From Atopobiaceae bacterium (lineage in GTDB: Bacteria > Actinomycetota > Coriobacteriia > Coriobacteriales > Atopobiaceae), in the NCBI GenBank assembly GCA_902834555.1, contig CADFJN010000006.1, positions 62,001 to 126,000 of the forward strand: a DNA stretch of 64,000 bases, read 5' to 3'. Shown one piece after another: positions 9,545 to 18,791 of the stretch. Under the pieces are notes generated by a model, which had not been told where the DNA came from, made no database searches, and saw only the letters and a program-made list of their open reading frames with translations. The translations under genes and the position numbers were made by a program. The number at the start of each line of letters is the position of its first letter. The first letter of the stretch is position 1.

Positions 9545-10195
9545 CTACGCCAGGATCTTGGCCTCGAGCTGGGCTGGCGTGTCAACGATGGTGGTGGCGC
9601 CGTGCTCGACGAGCCACTCCCTGTCGCGGAAACCCCACGAGCAGGATAGGCACGGGCACCCGCAGTTCCTGGCCGTCTCGATGTCGACCTCGGAGTCGCC
9701 CACGTAGACCATGCCGTCTACGCTTCTCCCCAGGTCGCGCAGGATCACGTCGATCATGTCGCGGTTGGGCTTACGCCTGATGCCCGCGCGCTCGCCCATC
9801 ACGTAGTCGAACTTGCCGGGGTAGAAGTGGTCGATGATGCCCTGCACGGCAAAGTCGGCCTTGTTGGAGACAACGGCGCAGGCGATGCCTGCCGAGCGGA
9901 GGTCGTCGATGACCTCGGCCATGCCGGTGTAGGGGCGCGTGGTGTCGAGCTTGTGCTTGTCGTAGTAGGCCTTGAACTCGTCGAAGACCTTGTCGGCGAG
10001 GTCTTTGGGCGTGCCTTCGGGCACCGAGAGGTCGATGAGGCGGCGGATGCCGTTGCCGGTGAAGAGGCGCACCTCGGCGAGGCTGCGCTCGGGCAGCCCG
10101 TATGCGACGAGCGAGTGGTTGACGGCCTCAAAGAGGTCATCAAGCGTGTTGAGCAGCGTGCCGTCAAGGTCGAAGACCGCGGTCTGGTAGGGCAT
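9545..10195 (-). CDS. HAD family hydrolase, phosphoglycolate phosphatase-like
   Basis: A 216-residue HAD phosphatase. It has motif I DLDGTLLNT, a cap domain after it, motif II VSNK, the conserved Lys in RRKPNRD, and motif III/IV VGDSEVDIETARN. These are typical of phosphoglycolate phosphatase (Gph) and related pyrophosphatases. Substrate cannot be fixed from sequence. ATG 10195 has GGGAG at suitable distance; ATG 10201 is possible. The open frame extends far upstream but into low-complexity, basic sequence with no homology features. Confidence 0.87.
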   Translation of the reverse strand: MPYQTAVFDLDGTLLNTLDDLFEAVNHSLVAYGLPERSLAEVRLFTGNGIRRLIDLSVPEGTPKDLADKVFDEFKAYYDKHKLDTTRPYTGMAEVIDDLRSAGIACAVVSNKADFAVQGIIDHFYPGKFDYVMGERAGIRRKPNRDMIDVILRDLGRSVDGMVYVGDSEVDIETARNCGCPCLSCSWGFRDREWLVEHGATTIVDTPAQLEAKILA

Positions 10196-10398
10196 CCCCA
10201 TCACTCCCACTGCGTCCGTTGGCAGAACCGTTACCCGTAAGGCGGCGCGGCGCGGACGCGCTTGCGTAAGATGAACATTGGCTAGCCAAACGAGCGTACA
10301 CGCAAATGCGTATGCACGTCTCGCCTTGGCTGCAACGTCACGCAAACCCCAGCCGCGCGCTGTCGCGCAGCTCGAGCCAGGCATGGCGACAAGGAGTG

Positions 10399-11778
10399 AT
10401 GGACGTGTCCGAGAAGCCCGCGCACGATGAGGGCCGCGATGCCCCAGAAGCTGCCGAGAAGACCGCGCCTCGTGCCGTGGCGCCGCTGCCCGTGTACCAG
10501 CGCTCCCCTCAGCGCACCAGCTACGACTACGTCGACCGCTCGGCTGGCGCCTCGCACACGCACGACGGCCTGCGCCTGGCGCTCTCCGTGCTTGCTGGTA
10601 TCGTGATCGCTCTGGGCTTTGCCTACGGCGCCTGGACGGTGAGGACACCCGTCTGGGCCAACGGCGGCCCTGGCTCCGAGGAGCCGGACGTGGCCGAGGC
10701 CACCACGGCAAACGGCGGCGCTGCAACGCCCGCTGCCGCACCCACGACCATCGATATCTGCATGGTGGGTGACGTCCTTCTCCACCCCTCGGTCTACAAC
10801 TCTGGCCGTACGGCGGACGGCACCTATGACTTCTCGCACCTCTTTGCCAACGTGAGCGATGAGGTCGCTGCCTGCGACCTGGCACTTGTCGACCAGGAGA
10901 CCATCTTGGGCGGCACGGAGATGGGACTTTCTGGCTACCCGGTCTTCAACGGGCCGCAGGAGGTTGGCGATGCCGAGGTTGCTGCGGGCTTTGACGTGGT
11001 GCTGCGCGCCACCAACCACACCATGGACCGCGGCTACGACGGGATCCACTCCGAGCTGGAGTTCTGGCGCACCGCGCATCCCGAGATGGCGGTCATTGGG
11101 TGCACGGACCCGCTGGGGGAGGAGCCTGCTGCCTCCGATAACATCTACGTGTACGAGAAGGACGGCTTTCGTGTGGCGGTTCTCAACTACACCTATGGCC
11201 TCAACGGCTACGCAGACCCCAAGGGCGCCGTTAACCAGCTGGACGAGGACCGCGTGCGCGAGGACTGCCGACGCGCCCGCGAGATGGCAGACATGGTGGT
11301 TGTGTGCCCGCATTGGGGCACCGAGAACGCTGCCGGGCCAGACGGCGAGCAGGAGCGCTGGGCGAGCGTCTTCCTCGGGTGCGGCGTCGACGTTGTGCTG
11401 GGCAACCACCCGCACGTGATGGGGCCCGTTGAGGTCATGACCGGCGCAGACGGCCACACCATGGTCTGCTACTGGTCGGTGGGCAACTTTGTGAGCGGCA
11501 TGGACGCCCCGCAGAACATGGTTGGCGGCATGGCTTACGTGACGTTGGAGAGAGACGCCACGGGCACGTGCCGCGTGGTGTCGTACGCCATGAAACCGCT
11601 AGTCACGCACATCGATCCTGCCAATGAGACCACCTACTTCCTAGCGGACTACACAGACGAGCTTGCTGCCACAAGCAAGTTCCCTTCGGTGACGCCTGTC
11701 TGGGCGCACGAGCTCTGCGCTGACGTCCTGGGAAGCGGCTACGACCGCGAGAAGGGCGAGCTTCTCGTCACGCTGTAG
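10399..11778 (+). CDS. CapA-like protein (PGA_cap metallophosphatase fold), membrane-anchored
   Basis: A 459-residue protein with a cytoplasmic N-terminal tail, one membrane segment near residues 55-78 (LRLALSVLAGIVIALGFAYG), a low-complexity linker, and an extracellular CapA domain. Domain motifs are ICMVGDVLLHP, LALVDQETI, ATNHTMDRGYDG, CPHWGTE and GNHPHVMGPVEV, the metal-binding pattern of the poly-gamma-glutamate synthesis CapA family. No capB/capC is nearby, so the protein may act on other envelope polymers. ATG 10399 follows AAGGAGTG. Confidence 0.87.
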   Translation: MDVSEKPAHDEGRDAPEAAEKTAPRAVAPLPVYQRSPQRTSYDYVDRSAGASHTHDGLRLALSVLAGIVIALGFAYGAWTVRTPVWANGGPGSEEPDVAEATTANGGAATPAAAPTTIDICMVGDVLLHPSVYNSGRTADGTYDFSHLFANVSDEVAACDLALVDQETILGGTEMGLSGYPVFNGPQEVGDAEVAAGFDVVLRATNHTMDRGYDGIHSELEFWRTAHPEMAVIGCTDPLGEEPAASDNIYVYEKDGFRVAVLNYTYGLNGYADPKGAVNQLDEDRVREDCRRAREMADMVVVCPHWGTENAAGPDGEQERWASVFLGCGVDVVLGNHPHVMGPVEVMTGADGHTMVCYWSVGNFVSGMDAPQNMVGGMAYVTLERDATGTCRVVSYAMKPLVTHIDPANETTYFLADYTDELAATSKFPSVTPVWAHELCADVLGSGYDREKGELLVTL

Positions 11779-11978
11779 GGCGGCATGCCTTTGTCTACAT
11801 GCGGGCTCGCTATGCGAGCTTTCCGTTAAGGTGTGGTTGCCGTTGCCCATGCTGGCCGGTGGCCGCGCGCGTTTGGGTTACTATGGCCAGTTGCGCGTGC
11901 CGCCGCGGTCTACGTCGGCGCGCCGTCATCTGTTGGTCCGCCCGCACGGCACGGGGTGGAAGAGACGAGAGGAACCAC

Positions 11979-13745
11979 ATGTCCTATAGCATGCACACGC
12001 ACACCTGCGGCGAGCTGCGCGAGTCGAACATTGGCGAGGAGGTCACGCTCACCGGCTGGGTCTGGCACCGCCGCGATCACGGTGGCCTGATCTTTGTCGA
12101 CCTTCGCGACCGCGCCGGCGTGACCCAGCTCGAGTTTGACCCCGAGGTCTGCGACGAGGCCACGTTCCACGAGGCAGAGACCATCCGCTCCGAGTGGCCC
12201 ATCATGGTGAGCGGCACCGTGCGCGAGCGCCCCGAGGGCCAGAACAACGACAAGCTGGCCACGGGCTCAATCGAGGTCTACGTGACCAAGATCGTGGTGC
12301 TCAACACGTCCAAGACGCCTCCGTTCCAGATTGAGGACCACGTTGACACCGCCGAGGACGTGCGCCTGCGCTACCGCTACCTCGACCTTCGTCGCCCCAA
12401 GATGACGTCTAACCTCAAGCTCCGCAGCGACTTCACCTTCGCCCTGCGCGAGGCCTTCCATGACTCTGACTTCATGGAGGTCGAGACCCCCTCGCTCTTC
12501 AAGTCCACGCCCGAGGGCGCCCGCGACTTCCTGGTTCCCAGCCGCATGCAGCCGGGCCACTTCTACGCGCTGCCGCAGTCCCCGCAGCTCCTGAAGGAGC
12601 TCCTCATGGTGGGTGGCGTCGAGCGCTACTACCAGGTGGCCAAGTGCTTCCGCGACGAGGACCTGCGCAAGGACCGTCAGCCCGAGTTCACCCAGGTGGA
12701 CGTCGAGATGAGCTTCGTCACCGAGGACGACGTGATGGGCGCGCTCGAGCACGTGCTGGCCAAGGCCTTTGGCAAGATGGGCGTCAAGCTCGAGCTGCCG
12801 CTCCGTCGCATCCAGTACTGGGATGCCATGGACACCTATGGAACCGACAAGCCCGACACTCGCTATGGCATGGAGCTTCACGACGTGACGCCGATCTTCT
12901 CGGCATCCAAGTTCAAGCTCTTTGCCACCGCCGCGGCAACCGATGGCCAGTACGTCAAGGCCATCAACGCCAAGGGTGCCGGCAAGTGGCCCCGTGCGCG
13001 CATCGACCGCCTGGCCGACGTCGCCGCCGAGTTTGGCGCCAAGGGCCTGGCATACATCGCCTTCCGCGAGGACGGCTCGGTGACCAGCCCCATCGTCAAG
13101 TTCTTCTCGGATGAGGAGATGGCCGCGCTTCGTGCCGAGATGAACGTGGAGCCCGGCGACCTTGTGATGTTTGCCGTGGAGAGCCGCCTGCACGCTGACG
13201 AGATCCTGGGTGGCATGCGCAGCCACATGGCCAACGAGCTTGAGGTGCCGCGCGAGGGCCACGACTTCCTGTGGGTCGTGAACTTCCCCCTGTTCCACTG
13301 GGACGAGGACCGCAAGTGCCTGGACTCCGAGCACCAGCCCTTCACCCAGCCCAACGAGGACCAGATCGACCTTCTCGACACCGACCCTCTGGCCATGGGC
13401 TCGCACACCTACGACTTTGTCATGGACGGCTACGAGGCCGGCGGTGGCGGCATGCGTATCCACAACGCCAAGCTGCAGGAGAAGATCCTGGAGAAGCTGG
13501 GCTTCACGCCCGAGCGTGCGCAGGCGCAGTTTGGCTTCCTCATGAACGCCCTCGAGTTTGGCGCGCCTCCTATGGGCGGCTTTGCGCTTGGCCTGGACCG
13601 CGTGTGCATGCTGCTTGCGGGCGCGGACAACATCCGCGAGGTCATGGCGTTCCCCAAGACGGCGAGCGGCTCCGATCTCATGAGCGCAGCGCCGTCCGAG
13701 GTCACGGGCGCGCAGCTCAAGGAGGTCTCGCTGAGGCTTCTGTAG
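11979..13745 (+). CDS. aspS: Aspartyl-tRNA synthetase
   Basis: Class II synthetase of 588 residues charging tRNA-Asp. It has the N-terminal OB-fold anticodon-binding domain (GWVWHRRDHGGLIFVDLRDR), motif 1 region (RYRYLDLRRPKM), motif 2 (FRDEDLRKDRQPEFTQ), a bacterial-type GAD insertion domain and motif 3 (GGFALGLDRVCMLL). ATG 11979 follows GAGAGGA. Length matches bacterial AspRS. Whether it also charges tRNA-Asn cannot be told from this window. A strong intrinsic terminator follows at 13791. Confidence 0.97.
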   Translation: MSYSMHTHTCGELRESNIGEEVTLTGWVWHRRDHGGLIFVDLRDRAGVTQLEFDPEVCDEATFHEAETIRSEWPIMVSGTVRERPEGQNNDKLATGSIEVYVTKIVVLNTSKTPPFQIEDHVDTAEDVRLRYRYLDLRRPKMTSNLKLRSDFTFALREAFHDSDFMEVETPSLFKSTPEGARDFLVPSRMQPGHFYALPQSPQLLKELLMVGGVERYYQVAKCFRDEDLRKDRQPEFTQVDVEMSFVTEDDVMGALEHVLAKAFGKMGVKLELPLRRIQYWDAMDTYGTDKPDTRYGMELHDVTPIFSASKFKLFATAAATDGQYVKAINAKGAGKWPRARIDRLADVAAEFGAKGLAYIAFREDGSVTSPIVKFFSDEEMAALRAEMNVEPGDLVMFAVESRLHADEILGGMRSHMANELEVPREGHDFLWVVNFPLFHWDEDRKCLDSEHQPFTQPNEDQIDLLDTDPLAMGSHTYDFVMDGYEAGGGGMRIHNAKLQEKILEKLGFTPERAQAQFGFLMNALEFGAPPMGGFALGLDRVCMLLAGADNIREVMAFPKTASGSDLMSAAPSEVTGAQLKEVSLRLL

Positions 13746-13790
13746 GGAAGCAGCCCTGTAGGGGCACCCTCTCTTCTCGGCTTTGGCTTG

Positions 13791-13826
13791 CCCTCCGGCG
13801 TCTTGTGACGCCGGAGGGTTTTCTTT
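13791..13826 (+). terminator. Intrinsic terminator after aspS
   Basis: A perfect 12-bp stem (CCCTCCGGCGTC / GACGCCGGAGGG) with a TTGT loop is followed by TTTTCTTT. It lies 46 bp after the aspS stop. Confidence 0.9.
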
Positions 13827-13944
13827 GGCGCGAGGATGGAGCCTTCGTCCCGGCGCCCTCTTGACGCCGGAAGGTGATCTCTCGTAGCGTCCGCCGCCCT
13901 TCTCGCGCCTCGCTCGCACGTGCCGCGACGTCCCGCCACCGGAG

Positions 13945-14017
13945 AATAGCTCCGTTTCTTAAAACGATTTTGAGCCAACTGCGGAAACGTCAAGCGCGAT
14001 TAAGAAAAGGAGCTAAT
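13945..14017. repeat. Long imperfect hairpin, AGTTGGC-loop family copy 1
   Basis: The arms run AATAGCTCCGTTTCTTAA and, inverted, TTAAGAAAAGGAGCTAAT, giving nearly 30 bp of imperfect pairing. The loop GCCAACTGCGGAAACG reads in reverse as CGTTTCCGCAGTTGGC. The same loop core occurs in hairpins at 28914, 29240 and 48387-48642, but with quite different stems. Confidence 0.75.
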
Positions 14018-14206
14018 CTCTGCGATTGGAGTGATGCCAGAGGGCATCTGCGGGCGCCGAGGGGAACGCCGGGCGGCGCTGGCGGGGTTGATGGCGCGAT
14101 GGCGTGTGGAGATTTGCTTCTCGTCCTGTATCATATGGGCTGGACCTGGCCCCTTACGGGTACATGCAGGTTAGAGTCACACGAGACCCCCTCTGGAAGG
14201 AGAGCC

Positions 14207-14524
14207 ATGGCCGAGAAGAACCTCGAGCTTTACATCAAGAACGGCTGCCCCTACTGCCACAAGGTGCTTGCCTTCATGGACGCCAACGGTATCGAGCTGC
14301 CGCTCCACAACATTGACGAGTCCGACGCGGACCGCGAGCGCCTGGTTGAGGTTGGCGGCAAGCGTCAGGTGCCGTGCCTCTTCATTGACGGCAAGGCCAT
14401 GTACGAGTCGGATGACATCATCGCTTACCTGGGCAAGGAGTTTTCAGCGGCGGTAGCTGGCGAGAAGGACGACGCTACCGCCGCAGGCGCATCCTGCACC
14501 ATTGGTGGCGGCTGCTCGTTCTAG
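14207..14524 (+). CDS. Glutaredoxin-like thiol oxidoreductase
   Basis: A 105-residue protein with a glutaredoxin fold: LELYIKNGCPYCHKVLAFM carries the CPYC active site at Cys14 and Cys17, then RQVPCLFIDGKAMYESDDII with the cis-Pro. ATG 14207 follows GGAAGGAGAGCC. Unusually it ends in GASCTIGGGCSF, a Gly-rich tail with two extra Cys that could act as a resolving pair or metal site; that is inference. A role in reducing disulfides is inferred from the family. Confidence 0.9.
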   Translation: MAEKNLELYIKNGCPYCHKVLAFMDANGIELPLHNIDESDADRERLVEVGGKRQVPCLFIDGKAMYESDDIIAYLGKEFSAAVAGEKDDATAAGASCTIGGGCSF

Positions 14525-14548
14525 CGCTGCGCCACATACGGCTGCGTT

Positions 14549-14668
14549 TCGTCGCCGGAAGGGCCTCGATGGAGGAATGTCTATCCAAAGGGGGCTCTCC
14601 GGCGACTTTTTGTCGCCGGAGTACGGTTTTTGTTGCAGATTGCATCAAACGCGGCCTTCCGGCGACCG
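14549..14668. repeat. Tandem GTCGCCGGA/CCGGCGAC palindrome units, about 61-bp period, including terminator-like hairpin
   Basis: GTCGCCGGAA at 14551 recurs as GTCGCCGGAG at 14612, and TCCGGCGAC at 14598 recurs at 14658, giving a period of about 61 bp. The central hairpin 14597-14621 has a 10-bp stem CTCCGGCGAC/GTCGCCGGAG and is followed by ACGGTTTTTG, so it can terminate the glutaredoxin transcript. The same unit recurs at 22241-22400. Confidence 0.75.
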
Positions 14669-14681
14669 CATGCCATGAGGA

Positions 14682-14712
14682 ATGAGACAAAGGGACTGTC
14701 CCTTTGTCTCAT
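14682..14712. repeat. ATGAGACAAAGGGAC palindrome (R3)
   Basis: A perfect 31-bp palindrome with a single central base. On the minus strand its TGA is the stop codon of the small gene at 14709-15014. It lies between two converging genes and can form a 15-bp-stem hairpin. Confidence 0.9.
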
Positions 14713-15014
14713 TCAACCGTGCCGTAGACGTTGCCCCAGCCGTGGGCGGTCACGATGCTGTTGAGCTGGTCGCACAGCCGGCCACGCTTGTACTTGCCGG
14801 CGGGGAGAAGGTCGACGACCTCCATGAGGTCATCGCACAGGTCATCGATCTCGGCGCGCGTGAGCACGTCGATCTTGGAGACCGCACCGGACATGTTGTG
14901 GTAGTAGAGCTCGTTCACCAGCTGCTGCAGCTCGCCGTACTCCGGCGCGCGCAGCCCCCCGTGCGTGACGCTACGGGCGGTGCGATGCTCGTGTGTGTCT
15001 GTGTTTTTCATCAT
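14709..15014 (-). CDS. Hypothetical protein
   Basis: About 100 residues, mostly helical and acidic in the middle (YGELQQLVNELYYHNMSG, RAEIDDLCDDLMEVVDLLPA, KRGRLCDQLNSIVTAHGW). No family was recognised. The start is uncertain: MMKN at 15014 is preferred, but ATG 15023 or 15011 are equally possible and none has a strong ribosome-binding site. Upstream in-frame sequence is low-complexity and lies over the promoter of the next gene. The TGA stop comes from palindrome R3. Confidence 0.6.
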   Translation of the reverse strand: MMKNTDTHEHRTARSVTHGGLRAPEYGELQQLVNELYYHNMSGAVSKIDVLTRAEIDDLCDDLMEVVDLLPAGKYKRGRLCDQLNSIVTAHGWGNVYGTVE

Positions 15015-15175
15015 GAAACCCATGGTACCAGCTGCATCACGCCTACAGGGCGTCGCGCTATACTTCTTTCTCGCCGCTGTGCGCCAACTGCCGCGCCTCG
15101 GCAGCCCGGGACGCGTTCCGGGCGCACCGCAACCGCATCCGTATCCGTCCATGCAGCCGTCACGAGGAGGGGCCC

Positions 15176-16474
15176 ATGCCCACCGCATATGAGCTCATGT
15201 CAGACCAGGAACTCGAACAGGAGATTACGCGCCTCGAGGCCGAGGCCGAGCACCTTCGCTCGTTGGGCCTCAAGCTGGACATGGCGCGAGGCAAGCCCAG
15301 CCCCGAGCAGACCGCGCTCTCTCACCCCATGCTCGACGTTCTCAGCTCTTCCACCGAGATGGACGACCAGGGCGTAGCCGTTGACAACTACGGCGCCCCC
15401 GACGGTCTGCCCTCCGCACGCGCCCTCGCCGCGCAGATCCTGGGCGTCGACCCCAAGAACGTGATCGTGAACGGTTCCTCGAGCCTCAACCTTATGCACG
15501 ACCTTGTCTGCAACGCCTACACCCACGGCATTGGCGGCAACAAGCCCTGGAGCCAGCAGGGCAAGGTTAAGTTCCTCTGCCCCGCCCCCGGCTACGACCG
15601 CCACTTCAAGGTCACTGCTCACTACGGCATCGAGAATGTTCCCGTTCCCATGCTTGAGGACGGCCCCGACATGGCCGTGGTGAAGCGCCTGGTCGAGAAT
15701 GACCCCGCAGTCAAGGGCATCTGGTGCGTCCCCAAGTACGCCAACCCCACGGGCATCACCTACTCCGACGACGTGGTCCGCAAGTTCGCCGCGCTCACGC
15801 CCGCCGCGCCCGACTTCCGCATCTTCTGGGATAACGCCTACGTGGTCCACACCTTCGAGGGCGAGGGCGACCACCTGCTCAACATCTTCGATGCCCTGGC
15901 CGAGGCCGGCAAGTCCGACATGGTCTACGAGTTTGGCTCCACGGCAAAGGTGACGTTCCCCAGCTCGGGCATTGCGTTTGTCACTGCCAGCTCCGCCGAC
16001 ATGGCCGAGATTCGCGCGGCCTTCTCGGTGATGCGCGTCTCGCCCGAGAAGGTCTCGCAGCTCGCGCACGTGCGCTTCCTCAAGGACCTCGACGGCATCA
16101 AGGCCCACATGGAGAAGCACGCCCAGATCGTGCGCCCGCGCTTCGAGCTGGTGCAGGAGAAGCTCCACGCCGGCCTCGACGGTCTCGACTGCGCCACTTG
16201 GAGCAACCCCCACGGCGGCTACTTTGTCTCGTTCGATGGCCCCAAGGGCTCCGCGAAGGCCATCGTTGGCCTGGCGGCCGAGCTGGGCGTGAAGCTCACG
16301 CCCGCCGGTGCCACCTGGCCCTACGGCCGCGACCCGGAGGATACCAACATCCGCATCGCGCCCACGTACCCCTCTCTCGAGGACCTTGGCGCGGCGCTCG
16401 ATGTCTTCGTGGTTGCCGTGAAGCTCGTCTCGGCGCGCCTTGCCAAGGCCGAGCGCGACGGCCAGCAGGGCTAG
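15176..16474 (+). CDS. PLP-dependent aminotransferase (class I/II, Asp_aminotransf-type)
   Basis: A 432-residue fold-type I aminotransferase of the group often annotated as putative aspartate aminotransferase/MocR-like without a DNA-binding domain. Supporting motifs are KLDMARGKPSPEQ, NYGAPDGLPSARALAA, NGSSSLNLMHDL, VPKYANPTGITY, WDNAYVVHTF and the PLP-lysine region FGSTAKVTFPSSGIAF. ATG 15176 follows GAGGAGGGGCCC. Substrate specificity (aspartate or aromatic amino acids) cannot be read from sequence. It is divergent from the small hypothetical gene. Confidence 0.88.
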   Translation: MPTAYELMSDQELEQEITRLEAEAEHLRSLGLKLDMARGKPSPEQTALSHPMLDVLSSSTEMDDQGVAVDNYGAPDGLPSARALAAQILGVDPKNVIVNGSSSLNLMHDLVCNAYTHGIGGNKPWSQQGKVKFLCPAPGYDRHFKVTAHYGIENVPVPMLEDGPDMAVVKRLVENDPAVKGIWCVPKYANPTGITYSDDVVRKFAALTPAAPDFRIFWDNAYVVHTFEGEGDHLLNIFDALAEAGKSDMVYEFGSTAKVTFPSSGIAFVTASSADMAEIRAAFSVMRVSPEKVSQLAHVRFLKDLDGIKAHMEKHAQIVRPRFELVQEKLHAGLDGLDCATWSNPHGGYFVSFDGPKGSAKAIVGLAAELGVKLTPAGATWPYGRDPEDTNIRIAPTYPSLEDLGAALDVFVVAVKLVSARLAKAERDGQQG

Positions 16475-16787
16475 GGCGGCCAGCTCTTCTCGCCACAAGC
16501 AGGCGAGAGGAGCGGACATATACAATACTTGTATGGCAGCGGCCTCCAGAATGTATTTTTCGTTCGGGAGGCCGATGCCTAGCATGGGACTAGCGTTTGG
16601 CCCACACCAACGGATTCGCGGAGTTCTGTAGAATCGGGAGGCGCGCACATCGCCCGCGAGGGCGGGCCGGATGTGGCATACATTAAAGAGTCACAAACGG
16701 TGGCGCCGCCAGTGGCGCCAGTGCACGAGGCGTGGCCCAGCCCCTGGGCTGGCCAGACGTATAAGGACACGGAGGGATCGTTCGGGC
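16475..16787. other. Intergenic region without a recognised gene
   Basis: This 313-bp gap holds GC-rich short inverted repeats (GGTGGCGCC/GGCGCC around 16700, CAGCCCCTGGGCTG near 16740) that could form leader structure for the downstream operon. No tRNA, palindrome family member or convincing protein was seen. A TAGAAT hexamer at 16629 could be a -10 element but lacks a good -35 partner. Confidence 0.4.
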
Positions 16788-17696
16788 ATGTCGAAGAAGC
16801 CAAGTAACAAGGCAACCAAGAAGGGCGCCGCAACGGGCGCGTCCTCGGCAAGGGGCAAGGGCTCCGCGTCCAAGAAGGACCAGTCCTCACCTGCGAACAA
16901 CCTCTCCACGCCCGCCAAGGTCGTCATCATCATCTTTGCCGTGCTCATGGTTGTCTCGCTCATGATGCCCACGCTCTCCACGGCCTTCTCCAACAACCAG
17001 CAGGCCGAGCAGCAAAGCTCCCAGGACTCGAGCGCTGACTCCAGCTCGGACAGCAGCTCGGACTCGTCGGACGACAGCTCCACGGACTCTAGCTCCGCTA
17101 CTGGTGTGGCCGCTGTGGACGCCAAGTACCAGGACACCGTCGCGGAGCTTGAGTCCAAGCTCTCCTCTGACAACACCAACCTCGCGACCCTGCTCAACCT
17201 GGGCCGCAACTACATGCGCTGGGGCGCCTCGGTCATCTCGGTGTCCTCCTCGGACGACGACACCACTCACGGCAACAAGCTCCTCGAGAAGGCCATTGGC
17301 TACTACCAGCAGTACCTCGACCTCAAGGACTCCGACGCCGTTCGCGTGGACATCGCGCTCTGCAAGCTCTACGAGGGCAACACGAGTGAGGCGCAGTCCG
17401 ACCTCGAGACGCTCACGCAGAACTCGCCCACCTATGCCCCCGCCTGGGCAAACCTTGGCATGGTCCAGGAGTACTCCGGCGACAAGGACGCCGCCAAGGC
17501 CTCCTACCAGTCCGCCATCGACAACGACCCCAACGACGAGTATGGCGCGAAGTCCTACGCCACGCAGCGCCTTGCCGCGCTCGAGTCCTCGTCGAGCACC
17601 ACGACCTCCGCGTCGCCCACGTCCTCGTCTACAGGTCAGACCGGGGCGAAGGGGCTCACGGACACGCTGAACAACCTCTCTGGTACCGGACTCTAA
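16788..17696 (+). CDS. Membrane-anchored TPR protein
   Basis: A 302-residue protein. It has a basic N-terminal tail (SKKPSNKATKKG), one transmembrane segment near residues 45-68 (VVIIIFAVLMVVSLMM), a Ser/Asp-rich linker, then tetratricopeptide repeats (LATLLNLGRNYMRWG, AIGYYQQYLDLKD, YAPAWANLGMVQEYSGD) facing outside, and a Ser/Thr-rich tail. ATG 16788 has GGAGGG about 11 bases upstream. It is first in a run of five co-oriented genes up to topA with gaps of 15-67 bp, a likely operon. The role is probably protein-protein assembly at the membrane. Confidence 0.82.
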   Translation: MSKKPSNKATKKGAATGASSARGKGSASKKDQSSPANNLSTPAKVVIIIFAVLMVVSLMMPTLSTAFSNNQQAEQQSSQDSSADSSSDSSSDSSDDSSTDSSSATGVAAVDAKYQDTVAELESKLSSDNTNLATLLNLGRNYMRWGASVISVSSSDDDTTHGNKLLEKAIGYYQQYLDLKDSDAVRVDIALCKLYEGNTSEAQSDLETLTQNSPTYAPAWANLGMVQEYSGDKDAAKASYQSAIDNDPNDEYGAKSYATQRLAALESSSSTTTSASPTSSSTGQTGAKGLTDTLNNLSGTGL

Positions 17697-17711
17697 GGAA
17701 GAGGGATCCCT

Positions 17712-18032
17712 ATGAGCATCAACATCTCAACCACACCCACCGAAGGTGGCTGCTGCGTGGCAGTCTCCGGCGAGGTCGACGTCTCCAACGCCTCCGCGCT
17801 GCGCGACGTCCTGGACGAGCAGCTCTCCTCGGGCGAGGGTTCGCTTGCGATCGACCTGGCAGAGGTGCCCTACATCGACTCCACGGGGATTGGCGTCCTG
17901 GTTGGCGCGGCGCATCGCGCCAAGGAGACGGGCCGCACCCTCTCGGTGGAGCACCCGCAGAGAAACGTGGCGCGCGTCCTCTCGCTCCTTGGCGTGGGCG
18001 CCGACCTCAACGTCACCGGGGCGCAGCAGTAG
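17712..18032 (+). CDS. STAS-domain anti-anti-sigma factor
   Basis: A 106-residue STAS protein of the SpoIIAA/RsbV type. The signature LAEVPYIDSTGIGVLVGA carries Ser57, the residue normally phosphorylated by an anti-sigma kinase. ATG 17712 follows AAGAGGGA, 15 bp after the TPR gene. No sigma factor or kinase partner lies nearby, so the partner must be elsewhere. In this position it may regulate envelope or stress functions, which is inferred. Confidence 0.9.
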   Translation: MSINISTTPTEGGCCVAVSGEVDVSNASALRDVLDEQLSSGEGSLAIDLAEVPYIDSTGIGVLVGAAHRAKETGRTLSVEHPQRNVARVLSLLGVGADLNVTGAQQ

Positions 18033-18099
18033 CGCTTCAAGAAAGCCCGCACGCCGCGGGTACCTGTAGGAATTCGATCCACGCTGGAGGAAACCGACC

Positions 18100-18771
18100 G
18101 TGTTTGGCATTGGAGAGTCAGAGCTCGCTCTCATCCTGCTCTTCGCGTTCCTCATCTTTGGGCCTGACAAGCTCCCCGGGATGGGCCGCACCATTGGCCG
18201 CGCGCTGCGGCAGTTCAGAAACGCCCAGGAGGGCTTTACGCAGGTGGTTCAGACCGAGATCGTGGATCCCGCGACCGAGGCCATGAGCGATGCGCCCAAG
18301 AAGCCCAACCGCAAGCGCAGCGAGGAGGAGGACGCAGACATCGAGGGTTCCGGCTCCTCCAAGTCCACGCCCAAGACAGAGACGTTCGCCGAGCGCAAGA
18401 AGCGCCTCGAGGCAGAGCGTGCCGCCGCCGAGAAGGCCAAGGCAGATGCCGCAGCCGCCGAGAAGGCCAAGGCAGACGCCGCGGAGGCAAGCACGGATGC
18501 CGACAGCGACGCCGACGCTGCGCCCGCAGCCGAGGCACCCGCCGAGGCCAAGACGGTAAGCGCTCTCGCACCGGAGGCGTCAAAGCCCGTGGACGAGAAG
18601 CCCAAGCCCACGACTGCCGCCGACCTCTACGCGATGAGCCCCAAGCGCCGTCGCGAGCAGCAGGCCGCCGAGGCCGAGAAGGCCGCCGAAGCCGAGAAGG
18701 CCGACGCGCCCGCAGCCAGTGACACCGTTACCGCTACAGACGGAGAGGAGGGCGGCGAGCAGCAGGCCTAG
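18100..18771 (+). CDS. tatA: Twin-arginine translocase subunit TatA/TatB family
   Basis: A 223-residue TatA/B protein. It has a short N-terminal membrane helix (ELALILLFAFLIFGPDKLPG), an amphipathic helix (GRTIGRALRQFRNAQEG), then a long Ala/Glu/Lys-rich tail with repeated AAEKAKAD blocks. GTG 18100 follows GGAGGAAACC. The tail is longer than in most TatA proteins and more like TatB. tatC follows 20 bp downstream, so the pair forms the pore and receptor that export folded proteins with twin-Arg signals. Confidence 0.88.
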   Translation: MFGIGESELALILLFAFLIFGPDKLPGMGRTIGRALRQFRNAQEGFTQVVQTEIVDPATEAMSDAPKKPNRKRSEEEDADIEGSGSSKSTPKTETFAERKKRLEAERAAAEKAKADAAAAEKAKADAAEASTDADSDADAAPAAEAPAEAKTVSALAPEASKPVDEKPKPTTAADLYAMSPKRRREQQAAEAEKAAEAEKADAPAASDTVTATDGEEGGEQQA

Positions 18772-18791
18772 CGCCCCGCTCCCATACCACC

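Noticed and set aside
16700..16760. tRNA gene
   Set aside because: Short GC-rich inverted repeats are present but no cloverleaf, T-loop or anticodon arm can be drawn.
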